Source: Trebouxia sp. TZW2008 (Eukaryota > Chlorophyta > Trebouxiophyceae > Trebouxiales > Trebouxiaceae). From it: a stretch of DNA of 64,000 nt. The position numbers and the translations under genes were made by a program. This document shows, in pieces, positions 11,801 through 25,112 of the stretch. The stretch spans positions 204-64,203 of the forward strand of contig BDIU01000399.1 in the NCBI GenBank assembly GCA_002118135.1, in the 5' to 3' direction. How positions within the stretch are numbered: position 1 is the first letter of the stretch; each line of letters opens with the position of its first letter. The notes under the pieces were generated by a model. It did no database searches and was not told where the DNA came from. It saw only the letters and a list, made by a program, of their open reading frames with translations.

Positions 11801-14800
11801 GGTTTTGCTTGGACCCAAGTTGATGAGTACTGCTTGCAGATTGAAGAGGTAGATGGGGAGTTTGAGCTGATGGCAGCTACAGCCATGCTGGGCTTGATGC
11901 CTCCTGTTCAAGCTGCAGAACAGACTGCTCTTCTGGTGCGCCCTTAGCCCCACATCATTGCATCCAACCACCACACTTGGACACATTCATGGCAGTAATA
12001 CTTGCAGTCGAGGCAAATCCATGACATAGCGTAGAGCGTAGGACTTGCTTCATGACTGACCTTTTCTGCAGCATGGTATTTCGAAGATGTTTGAGCTGCT
12101 GCTCCTGGCATATACAATTAAGGTACTGTATCATGAGTATGTAGTTGTGTGATTGTGCAATTGTTGGAGTTGCCGCTCTTTGGATTACAAGACACAATAA
12201 TTGACCCCTTTATGAGTGAGAATCTGAGTTGATCTGGTGTAATGCAGGTGACAGAGCTGCTGCTTCCTTGCATAGTGGAGCAGGTGAAGGGGCTGTGGTT
12301 GCTGGCTGGCACCTCCTTGCCCAGCCTAGCCCACAGCAGGAGGCTGCCTCCAGCAGGGCAGGCCATAGTCAGGGACAGCATCACCAGCGCTGAGGCAGCA
12401 CTTCAGGCATTCATACAGCTCGGCAGGTTGGCAGATTGTGTGCAGCTTGTCGTTGGTAGTTGCTGCAAAGTGCCTGGTGTTGAGCAGCTTGTACTCCTAT
12501 GTTGTTTCAGCCACAATTGTACGATTGTCTGAAAGACAGTTCTGTCTTCTGAAGGCTGCTGCTGGGTGCAGCTCATGAAAGTCAAAATGAAATTCGAAAG
12601 TCAACCTGCAGCTGCTCAGCAGTAGGTTTATAATGAGCTCATTTGCTGAGCAGCACAGTATCCGCGACATGCTGTCTGCAACAAGCAAGATTTACATAGT
12701 TGTGTGTCGTTTTTCAGAAATACCTTTGCAGTTGCAATGCAGTGACTGACTTCCCATCGCTGCATCCTCACAACAGATTGCCCTGACAACAACTGCTTTG
12801 TTTACCACACAAAATGCCCTTCTATCAAACTGCCCTTACCCAGAGAGACCAATGCAGGTAGAATGCCATGACTGGTTCCCAAATTCAATGTCCTTGCGAA
12901 GAGAGTGCTCTTTCAAGCGTCTGTATACCAAATAATCTCTTGTCTACTCTCCGTATACCAACCCATTTCTGTACACTGTGCAGGCAGACATTGGCTCAGC
13001 TGTTGGATGGTCATGCGAGCCTAGTGCAGAATGCAGCGTCAGCAGAAGCCGGCAGGCATGCAGCCTGTTTGGTGCGCATGACCAAGGCCTTTGCAGACAC
13101 ACAAGCAAAACCGGAGTCAGAGGCACAACCAGCGGCCTTTGCACAGGTGGTGGAGGAGGCAGGCAGGCAGTGTGCAGGGCTGTGCATTGCTGCAGGCTGC
13201 CGTGAAGTGCACGCCCTCAGCCTGCACCTGGCCACTTCAGACCTCTTTACCTCACACTCTGCTGCCCTGCCAGGTAGGCATCTGCACCTGCTCCGCTTTT
13301 ACCATGATATCTTCGTGCACGCTTCACCCTGACATTTGCTGCACTCCCAGCTAGGCATATGCATCTGCTGAACTTTTGCATTCACACCTTGATGTAAAGG
13401 CACTCAATATAAAGCCATCATCGCAGTAACAACAATGCCTTTGAGACTCAGTGACAGCACTTTCACTGCAAGGTTGAGGAATGAGTGGGGACAATGTGAG
13501 GTATCGACAAGTTTGCTGGGACGAAGGCTGTTGTCATATCAACATACTTCTGCTGGGCATCAGTAATAAGATGGAACTGTCATCAGACATGTAGTCAAAT
13601 GCAGCAGGCTTCTGCAGACCTCTGCTGCACTTATGAGAATGACACCATCTGCAAATATGACTGACAAGCAAAAAGCTCTGATCATATTGCTTCTGCATTG
13701 CAGCTAGCCTATTGTCACTTGTGTCAAAAGCGTCTTGGTCTGCACTGAGGTTTACAACCAATTGTATCCAGCGTGCAAAGTGTAAGATTTTGGGCAGTGG
13801 TAATGTAGGCACAGCAAGGAAGGCAGGTAGCAGGCTGGAGAGCAGGCTGACCGGCCTGCTGCACACCTGCCACCGCCTGTGCCTGGCCAACTGCCAAGCC
13901 TGGCTGCTGCCTCACCTTGACAGCATATGGCAAACTGTCTTTGGGGCCTTTGAGGCCTTCTGCCAGGCCTGCCAACGTCTCACCACCCAAGCCTGCCTTG
14001 CTGCTGCTCAACAAGAACTACAAATACAGCAGTCACAGCAGCAGCAGCAGCAGCAGCAGTCAGAACAGCAGAAGCAACAGTCACATCAGCAGCAGCAGCA
14101 GCAGCAATCACAACAGATGTTGCAGCAGCCGAGCTCTGACAGCAGGAGCAGCATGGATCACCAGCAGACTGTTGCAGACCGTGTTGCATTGTTCAATGCT
14201 ATGGCAACAACAGGCAGCATACAGGGCTCTCATGAGCATCAGACCGCTGCTGCAGTCTCTAAAGAGGCAGACCAGATTGCTGAGGACAGCAGCTGCCAGC
14301 TGTTGATGCTCCTCAGCAAGTGTTGTGAAATGGAGGGTTTGCTCGACAAATTGGTGCCAGGCTATCTGGCTGTCCTGAGTTTTGAGGGGTCACAACAGGT
14401 GATGTCTGTTGTGTCCAAATCTTTTGGGCGTATGCAGCATATGCGCCTGTGCAATCAATGCAAATGTTTGCCAACGTTGCGACACCAGCAGCTTAGAGAA
14501 GCAAAACTGTAGCAATTGCGTATGTTGAGAATGTGTTCACATATGCATGCATGTGAAACAGCTGAGCAGCCAATCAGCCTATACAAAACGCAGATTCGTG
14601 AAAAGGTATTGCATGGTTAGCGTAGGCAGACATTGATGCGGCCAATGCCCTGCAGGAGAGGGAGGCCCAAAGCCTACAGTGTGAAGGCGACCTGTCCTTC
14701 CAGAGGGGCCAGGTGCAGCAGTCCTACATTGGCACTGTGTGCAATCAGATGCAGTGGCACGCGGGGCAGTACCTGTCCAGCGCTTGTCAGCAGGAGGGGG

Positions 14801-16357
14801 TGCCTGAGGGGGTGGGAGAGGGGGCCCATGGGGTGCTGATGCCCCTGCTGCAGGTGCAGGCTGCCCTACTAGCCCAGGCACCCCATTCCTGCCTCACTCA
14901 GGTCAGCGTCTACAGCTGCTTGCTCAATACATGCTGCACACAGGCACTGATGACAGACATGCCGGGGCTATGTCCATTGTATGCAAATGTGCATTCAGCA
15001 TAATTTGTGTAACACTATTCCACAATGTTTTGTTATGATTGTGTCAATTCCCCACAACATAGTCTGTGTACGACACATTTGGCCACCAAGTGCAGCTGCA
15101 AGACGCTCAGTCAGCCAGCACAGCTGTTGCACTTGGCCTATAGTTTGAAAGGCTGCAGCCTCTTTATTCTCACTATCAAACATCAGCCGATAGCACTGTT
15201 GGCTTATATGAGTGTGTGCACCTTATGGCGTCTTGGAGGCTGTCACATGCATTCCTCAAAATTGCAATGGCCCCAAGAGGGAGTGTGATGCATATGCAAG
15301 ATTGATGCTGAGCTGCACAACATGCTGATGTCAGAAGCTCCCTTGTGAACTGCATGCTTTCACACTGGCCTCTGTTTGTGCCCACTTAGGCAGTGCTGCG
15401 CAGGTGATGCGGGTGGTGGTGAAGCAGCTGTTCCTGGAGTGGCATCAGCAGGTGCAGGGCCTGCTCTTGGACTGCCGTCTGTGCGCAGCCCTGCAGCTCT
15501 CCCTAGGCCTATCTTATCTACAGGCCGCTCTGCACCCCTACACCACCCCTGCTGGCACCCGCCTGCTGCACACCTGCCATGCCCTGCTCACTCAAGCTGC
15601 CACCCACTGCCTCTGCAACAAGGATGACCAGTGCAGAGCAGTACAAGACACATATGGGCACCACAGCTCCCACCCGTCTGTTGCTGCCTGGCTGACCAGT
15701 CTTGGCAAAGATGCAGTGGACAAGGCTTTGATCAGCGACTCTTTTACTGTCAGTTGCCTGGCTGATGCTGCTGCAGTGGGCTTGTCAGCTGCTGCTGTGC
15801 CTCAGGCTTCAGGTCTGAGCAGGCTTGCATCCACCACAAGCAGCTTGAGCCGCTTCAGCAGTGGTGTGGAGGCGTCAGTCACCAGCAGGCGGCGACTGCT
15901 CCCTAAGAACAATGTGTCATACGTGCACAGCCGCCTCATTGGCGCAGATGCATCTTCATCTGCAGCGCTAGCATCTCTGCAAAGCAAATATGGCAAGCAG
16001 AACGCAATTCCTGGCATACCAAGGACGCCAGGAATCAAGGCATTCCGTGTTGATTCTATAGCCATGTCTCGGTCTCTGTCATCATCTCAAGGTTTATCTC
16101 CCCGCAAACAAACAAGCAGTGCAGCTGCCGACACAGCTAGTGCCTTTGACCAGCATGTTTCAAGGTCAGCTGCTGGTGTAGACTCCAAGCTCAGCCGGCT
16201 CAATCCCAGTGAAAGCATTGTCAATACTGGCGAGAGTCTCAGTAGCAACGCACGCACTGGCAGCATTTTGGGCCCCAAGGTCAAGCATGGCAGGCACAGA
16301 GCTGATGTATTGTCGCGTTTACAGCTACAGTTGCAGTCTTCTGGTCTCAATAGCTGA
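8878..16357 (+). CDS. SEC5: exocyst complex component SEC5-like protein, multi-exon
   Basis: Sec5 is a subunit of the octameric exocyst that tethers secretory vesicles to the plasma membrane. The ATG at 8878 opens an acidic N terminus (MYREVSDLSFGSVSDEEEG). Exons follow at about 9538-9704, 9780-9837, 9956-10039, 10096-10260, 10575-10857 and onward to a long last exon starting near 15390. The family signature seen is FKPETYLSRLHQ followed by a basic LK-rich stretch, then FDSILDRQALVDKARQ and a helical ELVxxYKAVLGF / LPAYEQATAVI segment; this order matches the Sec5 core of plants (LFLSRVHQ ... ERQAQAEKIRSVQ ... REYKKAKSI). A glutamine-rich insert occurs near 14036-14108, and the last 180 residues are Ser-rich and low complexity. 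The middle exons are poorly conserved and their borders are approximate. Divergent from PEP carboxylase and convergent with ARP6. Another helical tethering subunit is the main alternative. Confidence 0.68.
13255..13400 (+). repeat. tandem duplicate of an exon 3' end and donor site (Sec5-like gene)
   Basis: The exon end CTGCTGCCCTGCCAG followed by GTAGGCATCTGCACCTGCT (from 13259) is repeated, diverged, about 75 bp downstream as CTGCACTCCCAGCTAGGCAT with a similar tail. The second copy has lost the GT donor (it reads CT), so it looks like a decayed copy. Confidence 0.55.
14036..14108 (+). repeat. CAG-rich array encoding a glutamine stretch
   Basis: Interrupted CAG triplets in the Sec5-like reading frame encode three blocks of glutamine separated by Ser, Glu, Lys and His. 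It lies in a poorly conserved part of the protein and is probably a disordered linker. Confidence 0.75.
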
Positions 16358-17197
16358 TGCTCGTGTGCATGCCCTCTGCTGCAGTCCTGCTTGTGTGCGT
16401 GAGGCAAAGCCCTGCCTCAATAGCCCTGAGTTGTGACCTCTCTGTACGTTCAGCTTGATAACTTGCTGTAGCAGTGTCCCTTGGGTACTTGTGTGCTACA
16501 TCATAGCATAGCTCTAATTGGTACTGTTGCTGTTTGACATACTGATTGCATCAGTCTACAGCTGATCTGTATATGGAGTACAACATTATGACAGACATGC
16601 ACTTTGCCACTTTAATTTGTTGCGTTTTGCTGTAGGATCGTTTTTGAATTCTATGAGAGGGCTGACTGGTGTACTGCCTGCTGACTCGTTATGATACTGC
16701 CTGACAGCATGGAAAGACACACTGCTTGACACCTGAAGTCCCTGGCTGGGTGCAGAAGAGACTTTTGTTGGCTGTGCACGTCAGGTGTTGTTCAGCATGC
16801 TAGCGCTTTGCACAAACGCCTGTCGATTGGCCACCCGGACCTATCTCTCTCAATGTGACCGTGCACTGATCATTCACATGCTGAGAATGCAGATTGCATG
16901 AGCACACAGCTGCAGAGCAGATTCTTCCAACCCATGCTTTGTCATGGCCGTCGAAGAGTGACCTGTATAGGACAACTAGCAATGGGACCAAAAATACCAG
17001 CATACATACACATCCCTGTGAGGACCCTATAACTAGGATTGTACACAAAGACAAGCTTGAGAGTAGTCTTCAAAATTGCATGAGATAATCCGAATAATCA
17101 CATGGGTGCCTGTATCATTATGTTGAGCCTATTCCTGATCTATACCACATTACTGCGATAGCTAGTTGAGCCCACCCAGTCAAAAATGTGCAGGGCA
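16358..17197. other. convergent 3' intergenic region, Sec5-like / ARP6
   Basis: The two flanking genes end towards each other here, so the region should hold two 3' UTRs. Open frames of 64 to 84 codons are present, but none resembles a known protein or a supported exon. Confidence 0.4.
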
Positions 17198-18643
17198 TCA
17201 TGCAGGTAATGTCTGTTGCAAGCGATCATATCCTTGTTCTTCATACTCAGACCTGGACAGGGCCATTGAGTGATACTCGGAGGTAGAGGCAAAAGCTGAA
17301 CCCCCCTGCCAAGCACTGATGATTGGGTCAGCAGGCATGCTCACATTCAAGTCATACTGACTAGGGACCAAAGGTCTTAGTTCTGCGTACAGTCTGTCTT
17401 TGAAGCCAGGACAACAACAACTGCCGCCTGAAAGAATGACATTGGAGTACAGCAACCCATGCAGGTCAGGATGGACAGAACTGACAGCATCATATATGAG
17501 CTCAGCAACGCCAGCTTGTGGTAACGAAATGTCTGAGGGGTGAAACAGCAACTCTGGCACCAAAAAACGCTCATTGTTGAGGGCAACTGTGTGATCTTTT
17601 GCAGGCTGATTTGGCCCTGCTGGCTTGCCTTTGACTGTAGACTCAGGCTTGCGCACAAAGCCTTTCAGGTTGGTCAGACCATCTGGCAACACATACTCCA
17701 GTCTATGGGGTGAATTGGACCGCTGAGCTGATTTCAGATCCGCTGGCAGATCATTGGAGACAAAACATGCAGCATCTTTGATATGCTCAACCAGGTATGT
17801 TTCTTCCATTAGATTCACACTCCTGCAAGCAAGCAAATTTGAGTGCACCAAACGCAACAAACAGCAACATAGTTTGGAAAATCAAAGGTCTTGCCTGTAT
17901 GATACAAGCTCCTTGAGATAGTTTGTGAGCATCTTGCCGCCAAGGTTTAGACGCCGCACTCCAGAGTCAAGGACGACATTGCTGAAGATTGGGACAGCAT
18001 GTGTGAATGAGAAGCCAGCGTCAAGCACAATGGCACAGCCAGCCTGCTGAGCTGGCAACTGCTGTGCAGCCTCCTTGTTATTGTGCAATGACATGAGGGG
18101 CGCTGGACAGCTGCACAGAGACTGAAAGCCAAACTCTTCAAACACAACCTGCAACTCATGTCGCAGCTCTGAGAAGCAGCTTGTTGCATGGTGCTATTTG
18201 ACGCAAACACAGACAGAGAGTGACCACATACCTGCTGAGTAGCCTCCTGTATGGCGGGCAGAGCGAACATAGGTTCGGAAAGGAGGAGACCAGAAATCGA
18301 GGGAGACACATCGAGAAGCTGAGTAAAGGCATGGTTCCAAATTTCTCTCTCAAGGTCCCAGTTCACCACATACCCACGATCAACTGGCCTGCGAACTTTG
18401 AGGGCTGACACGTCCTGACCTTCCAAAATCTGTTGCCCTACAAGAGTCTGCCGTACCCCTTTGGCTCGGGCTGTGCAGTTCGGGATCACTCTGCAGGTTG
18501 CTGAGCAAATGTCATCCCTAGTCGAAGCCAAAGCTGCATTTCTGTAGGCTGGCATACACTTACTCAGGTTTATCCTGACCAGCAAAGCCAATTTTGCAGG
18601 AGCAGCCACCGTTGTCCAGCACAACGATACTGTCTTGCCGCAT
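17198..18643 (-). CDS. ARP6: actin-related protein 6 (SWR1 complex subunit)
   Basis: ARP6 is a nuclear actin-fold protein of the SWR1 chromatin remodeller, which exchanges H2A for H2A.Z. Four exons join in frame. Exon 1 (18643-18564) has the nucleotide-site start VVLDNGGCSCKIGFAGQ. The second, to about 18232, has VIPNCTARAKG, VSALKVRRPVDRGYVVNWD and ISGLLLSEPMF. The third (about 18185-17895) has VFEEFGFQSL and IVLDAGFSFTHAVP. The last (about 17822-17198) has NLMEETYLVEHIK, YVLPDG, NVILSGGSCCCPGF and DPIISAWQGGSAFAS. The combination VxxPFDRGYxVNWD, YVLPD and WxGGS with YEEQG near the C terminus separates ARP6 from actin and other ARPs. Predicted length is about 400 residues, normal for the family. 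The ATG at 18643 is the only one that opens the conserved strand. Convergent with the Sec5-like gene. Confidence 0.92.
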
Positions 18644-20014
18644 CCTGTCAGCACGTCAAGGATGCATCCTGTACTTTTTACCAACAGCCAGTGTGACAAA
18701 TTTCACGGAAATGACAGGAATTTGAAACGATGCGCAGCCGTGGCATCAGGCACTGCGCTAGTGCTGCCAGAGCTCGAAAAGCCAGTGCAATTGCTCTCAA
18801 CTGACAGGGCTGCGAGCACATGGCATAATTACTAAACTATCCAATCTGATAGGAGCCAGATATGCATCCAGCTGGCAGCTGCGAGCTGCATGTTGATTTC
18901 AGCAGGCTTTGCATTCCTTGGCAATGCATTCAAAAGAACTGGCGTTATGAATCAGTGGGCACATCTGCTCTGGTGAAAGCGAAGTAATGATTACTGGTAA
19001 TTATTTGCCCACCATATGCATTCCGGTGTCCCAGATCTGGAGATGCAAATTCATAGATCTAGCTAGATTTGCAACTGCAATTTTGGGCCTTGCAACAAGT
19101 GCTGCAACTGAGGTATGCGTGGGCCAAACATGACGGTTTGATGTTGATATATATTGCAAGAGTGTGAATGCCAACCTAATGCTGCACAATGATCATAACT
19201 TCTTTGCCATGTCACATGCAACTAAGTGTAAAAGTTCAACGTTGCTGAAGCGACATTGCTCTCAGCCAGTTGACTATTTGCAGCGCAACAATCTCTTGAT
19301 CTGCTTTGTTGCCGTGCGGTGACGCATCCTTCGATTCAACTTGCTGCCGAATGTTATTGACGGTGGTATGACAAAAACATCAACCTTTGAGCAGCGTCAG
19401 CTGCTTTGGTTTGACCAGATGTATGGAAGATTATCTGGGCTGGAATGAGCTTGAAGCATGATATTGAAGCAAACCATTGCAATGGTGCGGAAGGGACCAA
19501 AAATGCGGCACAAACCTTTGATAATGCTTTCATAGGTTGGACCTTGACCAAAAGCAAGCCATGGACTGCATGCGCTGTAGCCGGCGGCAAGCCTCAATTC
19601 AGTATTCATTCAAGGCCAGATACAGATGCAGCATCATGCTAAGAGCAGGCCTAACAGAGATGCAATCATCTTGCAAACTTCGGTGGAGATTCCATCACAA
19701 GTTGATGCCCCGAGATCCTCACGCCAAGCTGGCATTGCAAGGCGCACGTACTCCCTTTATGCCAGCGACCAGACTTGTCTTGGAAACCAGTGACACGGGC
19801 GGCGATTAAGCGCTCGCCGGCATTTGCTCGCACAAAGTGGCCCAGTCAAACTTCGCCGCTCATTGGCAGCACACCTGTATATTACGATTCGTAAAGAAGT
19901 AACCAATTTTTTGGTGATTTCAGCAGCTCGAGGCAAACGGCTGCCTTGCTTTGACGAGGAAGACTTGCTTTTTAAGTGGCGAAGTGCCTTGATCAGAGAG
20001 TAGAATAGCTCCTG
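18644..20014. other. divergent intergenic region, ARP6 / ATP-ADP translocase
   Basis: This 1.4-kb gap between two divergent starts presumably carries both promoters and 5' UTRs. I see open frames up to 90 codons (for example 19537-19809, plus) but no family motif, no exon-like conservation and no repeat. A small unrecognised gene cannot be excluded. Confidence 0.35.
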
Positions 20015-23000
20015 ATGGTCGCTATGGCGGCTCAAGCTGTATCCGGAACGGCGTGCTTGGGTGGCAGATTGGGTCCTAGACAGCCACTGAGGCGGTCGTC
20101 CGTTTCTTTCGGTCTCGCCCAATCCCGCCCTCTGCAGCTGCGATCTCTGAGATCGAACACAAGCGTAGTCAGCAGCCTTAGTGCCAGACCTGCACCTCAG
20201 GTACACCGTTGATGGCCGGTTTGACTATTCCCGGACATCTTTTGATGGGCCTACCGTCCTCAAATATACTGTTCTCGATTGCTGCAGCCGTTGGCAGGCT
20301 TGCCAAAGCTCCACAAAAGTCGTCCAGTCAGCACACGATCAGATGTCAAGGTCGAGTCAGCTGGAGCAGCTGACGCCTCCGGGGTTGCACCCGGAGAGAA
20401 GAAGTTTCTTGGCATCGCTCAGTTCACCTGGGCCAAGATTCTGCCCTTGGGGCTGATGTTCTTCTGCATTCTATTCAACTACACCATCCTGCGCGATACC
20501 AAGGTAGTGATGTTGCCAACTGTACACTTTGCTTCAGAACAGTACTGGCCACAATATGCCACCCTGGCGAAGCAATCTGTAACTTGCTGTACCACTGCAG
20601 GATGTGCTTGTGGTCACAGCTCCAGGAAGTGGAGCTGAGGTCATTCCTTTCCTGAAGACCTGGGTGAACTTGCCAATGGCTATTGGTTTCACCGTTCTGT
20701 ACGCCAAGGTAGTATTCATTTCCTATGTGTCATGTGCGTGGTCAGATGCTGCCTGTTGAGGTTTTGACTCGTGAACATCTGCTATGACTTGTTTTGCTTG
20801 ATCAATTTCACTGGGCAAATTTCAATGTCAACTTGTAACCAATTTTTCTGTTGTGTGCAGTTGGCCAACATTCTCTCAACAGAGGCGCTATTCTATGCGT
20901 GTATCATCCCTTTCATTGCCTTCTTTGGGTCATTCGCCTTCATCTTGTACCCTCTGAGAGACGTGCTACATCCAACAAGTAAGGTCCTTGCTGCATTGTG
21001 CATTGCTGTTCTCAAAGCCTCAGCCGTGCCCCAAAGTACAGCTCGTCCTTGATGTAATGGCTGCATATGCTTAAAAGAAATCATCCTTGCATCATTCATC
21101 TTAAGCTGTCTTTGCTGAGAACGGCTGCAGTCACAATGCTTGTAAACCACGTTTGTTTGCCAGCAATTTGAACTGATGTTTCTGTGTTGGACTTGCAGAG
21201 TTCTGTGAGAACTTGCTATCATCAGCAGGAGTCCGCTTTGCTGGTCCCATTGCCATTCTGCGCAATTGGACCTTCTGTCTGTTCTATGTCATGGCAGAGC
21301 TGTGGGGTTCAGTCGTGGTGTCACTGCTTTTCTGGGGATTTGCCAACCAGGTACATCTTTGTAATGTTCCAGGCATTTACGCTGCTGATTGCATACAATG
21401 TGGCTGCTTGTGTGCACTCATTGCAATAGCACTGCTGAAGCTGCACCTAGTCAGTCAAGATATTGTTGCGCTAGGCATGGTTACTGTCAACTGCTTTGAA
21501 GGCTTTCACCACATGCATTTGACTGGCAGATTCAACTGTTACGATTTTCCCTAACTTGATCGATCCCTGGTCAGGCTTCTTGTGCATTCAGAACAAAGCT
21601 ATGTCTCTTGGTCACTTCAACAAAAACTTGTGGCATTGTGCAGATCACAACTGTGGATGAGGCCAAGACCTTCTACCCACTGTTTGGTTTGGGAGCCAAT
21701 GTTGCTCTCATCTTCTCTGGTCGGGCTGTCAAGTACTTCTCACAGGTATGCTCCCATCTATGCTGCACAGCCCTTTTGTTTGCTGCAACAGTGGCCTGAC
21801 AGTCTTGCCATTGTCTAGCTGTGATTGCCTTGTCGGATCGATTCTTGGTCGCAGCATATGTGCACCTTGGTGTTCACATGATAATTGCCAGCTGTTTCTG
21901 CCAGAAAAGTTTGCTATATTGCAAGCTTGATGCCAGTGATTCAGTTTGCTTTGGCTGTGGCAGGTGCGAGCCAAGCTGCCTCCCGGTGTTGACGGGTGGG
22001 GCTACAGTCTGAAGGGCATGATGAGCATGGTGGTGTTTGGCGGCCTGCTGATCACTCTCACTTACTGGGCACTGCAGCGCACCGTGGTCCCAAGGGTCAC
22101 TGCTGGCCAGCCCAAGAAGAAGAAGCAGAAGTCCAACATGAGTGTGGGCGAGTCCTTCAACTTCTTGGCCAAGTCGCCCTACATCAGAGACCTGGCTACC
22201 CTGGTCAGTACCTTCCTTTATCTGCAAAGTCAGCTTCATGCTGACCTTGCAAACAGCTGTGGCATATGTGTAACTTGTGAGTACAATGTACTCTTGAAGC
22301 AACGACTGCATTGTTGTGCATACACTGATGTCAACCTTCTCTCAGAACTGGATGCTGCAATTGAAATGCACAGATTGCATTCCCAAATTCCCCACAGCAA
22401 CAACGTTGTTACATCGGGTATCCTTGTATCAGGAGAGCACTTCACCCTTGATGCAGCCAGCCAAGAGCCGTGCCAGCAGTGTAGCTGTGTCCTGCCTGAT
22501 CATGCGCATGTAGTCTCACTGCAAGCAGAATGCATTGCTGAAACATGTATTGGCTGTACAGGTGGTGGCGTACGGAATCAGTATCAACCTGGTGGAGGTG
22601 ACCTGGAAGAGCAAGATCAAGGCGCAGTTCCCCAACCCCAACGAGTACTCTGCCTTCATGGGAGACTTCTCCTCAGCCACTGGTGCCGTCACCTTCGTCA
22701 TGATGCTTCTGTCCAGGACCATCTTCAAGCGATACGGATGGGGAGTGGCTGCGCTCATCACACCCACTGTGCTGCTTATCACAGGCAAGCATGCTGATCA
22801 CATGTGATCATGTCATACTGTCTGCAGTGTTATGTTGTGTTTTTTTGCCTGTGCTGTCCTGGCGTCATTGAGTACAGGCGTGATTCGTAGCAAGTGGCAC
22901 TAGATTTTGGCTGTGGCAATGCTGCATCAGGGATGGCATGAGCTCTGGGCTGCTGCTGGTTTTGCTTTGATATAGAGCTGATATGCTTTGCCCGCTGGCT

Positions 23001-24293
23001 ATAGCATACGTAAATGCAGTCTGGCTCTGGTCCAAAATTAGCGTACTTGTGCATATAAGCATTTGGATGTACTGGCGTATGCTTTGCATGTGCAGTGAGC
23101 TCTCTCCATGTGCTCATATTCTGTAGTTTGTCTTCAAAACTGCTTGCAGCTTGCATTTTAGCTACTTTGTGTATTGACTCTGGTCTCGTACATTTTAGCT
23201 ATGTTATGTACTGATTCTATACCTGGCTGCAGGTGTGATCTTCTTTGGGCTGGTGCTGGGCAGTGGGCCCCTGACCCCCTGGTTGGCCACCCTGGGCCTG
23301 ACACCCCTCATGGCCGCAGTGCTGGTGGGAGGCGCCCAAAACGTCTTCTCCAAGTCTGCCAAGTACTCCCTGTTTGACCCCTGCAAGGAGATGGCCTACA
23401 TCCCCTTGGACCGGGAAACACAGCTCAAGGGCAAGGCCGCCATTGACGTGGTGTGCAACCCTCTGGGCAAGTCTGGAGGCGCCCTTATCCAGCAGGGCAT
23501 GATTGTGGGCTTTGGCAGTTTGGCTGCCTCCACTCCCTACCTGGGAGTCATCCTGGGAGTGATTGTGTTTGCCTGGTTGAAGGCCGCCAGCAGCTTGAGC
23601 AAGCAGTTTGCTGAGCTGGAGATCAAGGAGCAGCGCGCCAAGCTGCAGGAGGAGGGCCTCAAGCCTGGCCAGAAGTACCAGTTCATCAGCAAAGTCAACG
23701 AGCAGGTATGCGTTATGACAGTAATGCAACGTACCTGTCAGCATAGTGTATGAAGTTGAGTTGCCAGACCTGTCACAGTATTGCAATTGTGCTCAATGGG
23801 AATGTCTTGTCAGTCATGCATCAACATACTGTGAGCTGATGCCACTGACCATGCTGTACAGATTTTCACAGCTTTGAGCACTAGCATCATCATGCAACAT
23901 CCTGCATACAAAAGTTTCTTTAGACTCGTATTTCATGTGTCTGACTGTTGATGGATTGTCCAACATGCTGACAGAGCGTACAACATCCAGACAGAGTTCA
24001 GAAGGAGTAAGCACCATACCAGCACAACATCATGCTTGTCTGCTTAGAATTGTGATGCCTCTGCAGCTGTAGCACCCTGTAGGCAGGACAGGAACGCATA
24101 CCTGTGATGAGCAACTATATCATCAAAAATTGAACACCTGGTATGCTGGGTGCAGGGCTTCATCGAGGGCAAGTACGAGCCCATCAACGAGGGCGACAGT
24201 GTGGGCCCAGGCGTTGAGGTGTTCAGTGCAGAGGAGATTGCTGCCAAGAAGACCGGCACCACCCCCAAGGACGCCTCAAAGCTGGGCGCTTAG
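20015..24293 (+). CDS. NTT: plastidic ATP/ADP translocase (NTT/AATP, TLC family)
   Basis: This antiporter of the plastid inner envelope exchanges cytosolic ATP for stromal ADP. The ATG at 20015 starts a Ser/Arg/Ala-rich transit-peptide-like region of about 60 residues; the first intron (donor just before 20200) joins in phase to PLAGLPKLHKS. The mature protein then shows ILRDTKDVLVVTAPGSGAE (split by an intron), FLKTWVNLPMAIGF, FCLFYVMAELWGS, TVDEAKTFYPLFGLGANVAL, SPYIRDLATLVVAYGISINL, NEYSAFMGDFS, FSKSAKYSLFDPCKEMAYIP and IDVVCNPLGKSGGALIQQ, all hallmark blocks of the 11-12-helix plant/chlamydial carriers, in order. About nine exons are seen, the last beginning near 24156 and ending in a Lys/Ala/Thr-rich tail at the TAG at 24291. 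Length is close to the usual 600 residues. The family is absent from animals and supports a plastid-bearing host. Confidence 0.96.
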
Positions 24294-25112
24294 ATGTTGT
24301 CAGGCACGGATGATCAGGACTTGCATGCTGTTAATGTAACGCAGCATCAACAGTCAGACTAGGTTGATGACAGTATGTACAGCAGTATCTGTGTGGCTGC
24401 TGTGATAGTGCATGTACCTTTACTTGACAGTCACAAGTGCAAATCTGCAATACCCTGATTTTGTGTGTTGTGTTGTGGACGTCGTCTGAAGCTGTGCAAG
24501 CATTTAGTGACATTGGATAGCTTGATATCAATGGAATGAACACGTTGTGAAATGTACGCATGACTTGAAAATACTGTTTGCCATGGCATGGGAGGGATGC
24601 ACACTGCGAGCGCTTGCATCAAGCTTACCTACTGGCATGCTCACAGTGCTCAGCTGTGTTATGCTTACATAAGCCACAGCTGGAAAGTATCAGCTTTAAC
24701 GGAACAGCATCCTTCACCCTGGCCAAAGTGGCAATAATGTTCTGAGTCTGCACGAGAGCCTGTTTTGCATATGCATAGCCATGAGCAGCAATGCGAATCA
24801 AGTGTAGCACAGACGCTGAATTAATGGTCAGTCTTGAATGAACACGCAGCATGATGCAAGGCATACAGGGGTGAGCTGTGGTATAGCTGCATCATAAAGC
24901 ATGCTGCAAGTGACCTCTTAGTCTCAAAGCATGCTGCACTGAACAGCTTTACTAGCGTCAGCTTCTGTTCAGAGTGGATGATGCCTTAGTCACACTGAAC
25001 TGCGTCATCAAGCCAGGTCGGAACAATGGTCGGAACATTCACTGCAGAAGCGACTTGCGGAAGCTCAGGCAGCATTAAGCGATGCGCATGACGCTCTTGA
25101 TACTGTGACATT
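24294..25112. other. intergenic region after ATP/ADP translocase
   Basis: The region contains the 3' end of the translocase gene and the promoter of the next plus-strand gene. A TGTAA at 24335-24339 could be a green-algal polyadenylation signal but lies only about 45 bp after the stop. No gene, RNA or repeat is recognised. Confidence 0.35.

Noticed and set aside
14036..14189. Minus-strand frame rich in Ala/Val opposite the CAG array
   Set aside because: It is the shadow of the CAG repeat in the Sec5-like exon; the plus-strand frame continues conserved coding.
17198..18643. Conventional actin or another ARP (ARP4, ARP8)
   Set aside because: VRRPVDRGYVVNWD, YVLPDG and the C-terminal WQGGS...YEEQG blocks fit ARP6, and there are no ARP4/ARP8-type large insertions.
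19537..19809. 90-codon plus-strand frame in the ARP6/NTT intergenic region
   Set aside because: No similarity to a known protein and no exon-like context; length is expected by chance at this base composition.
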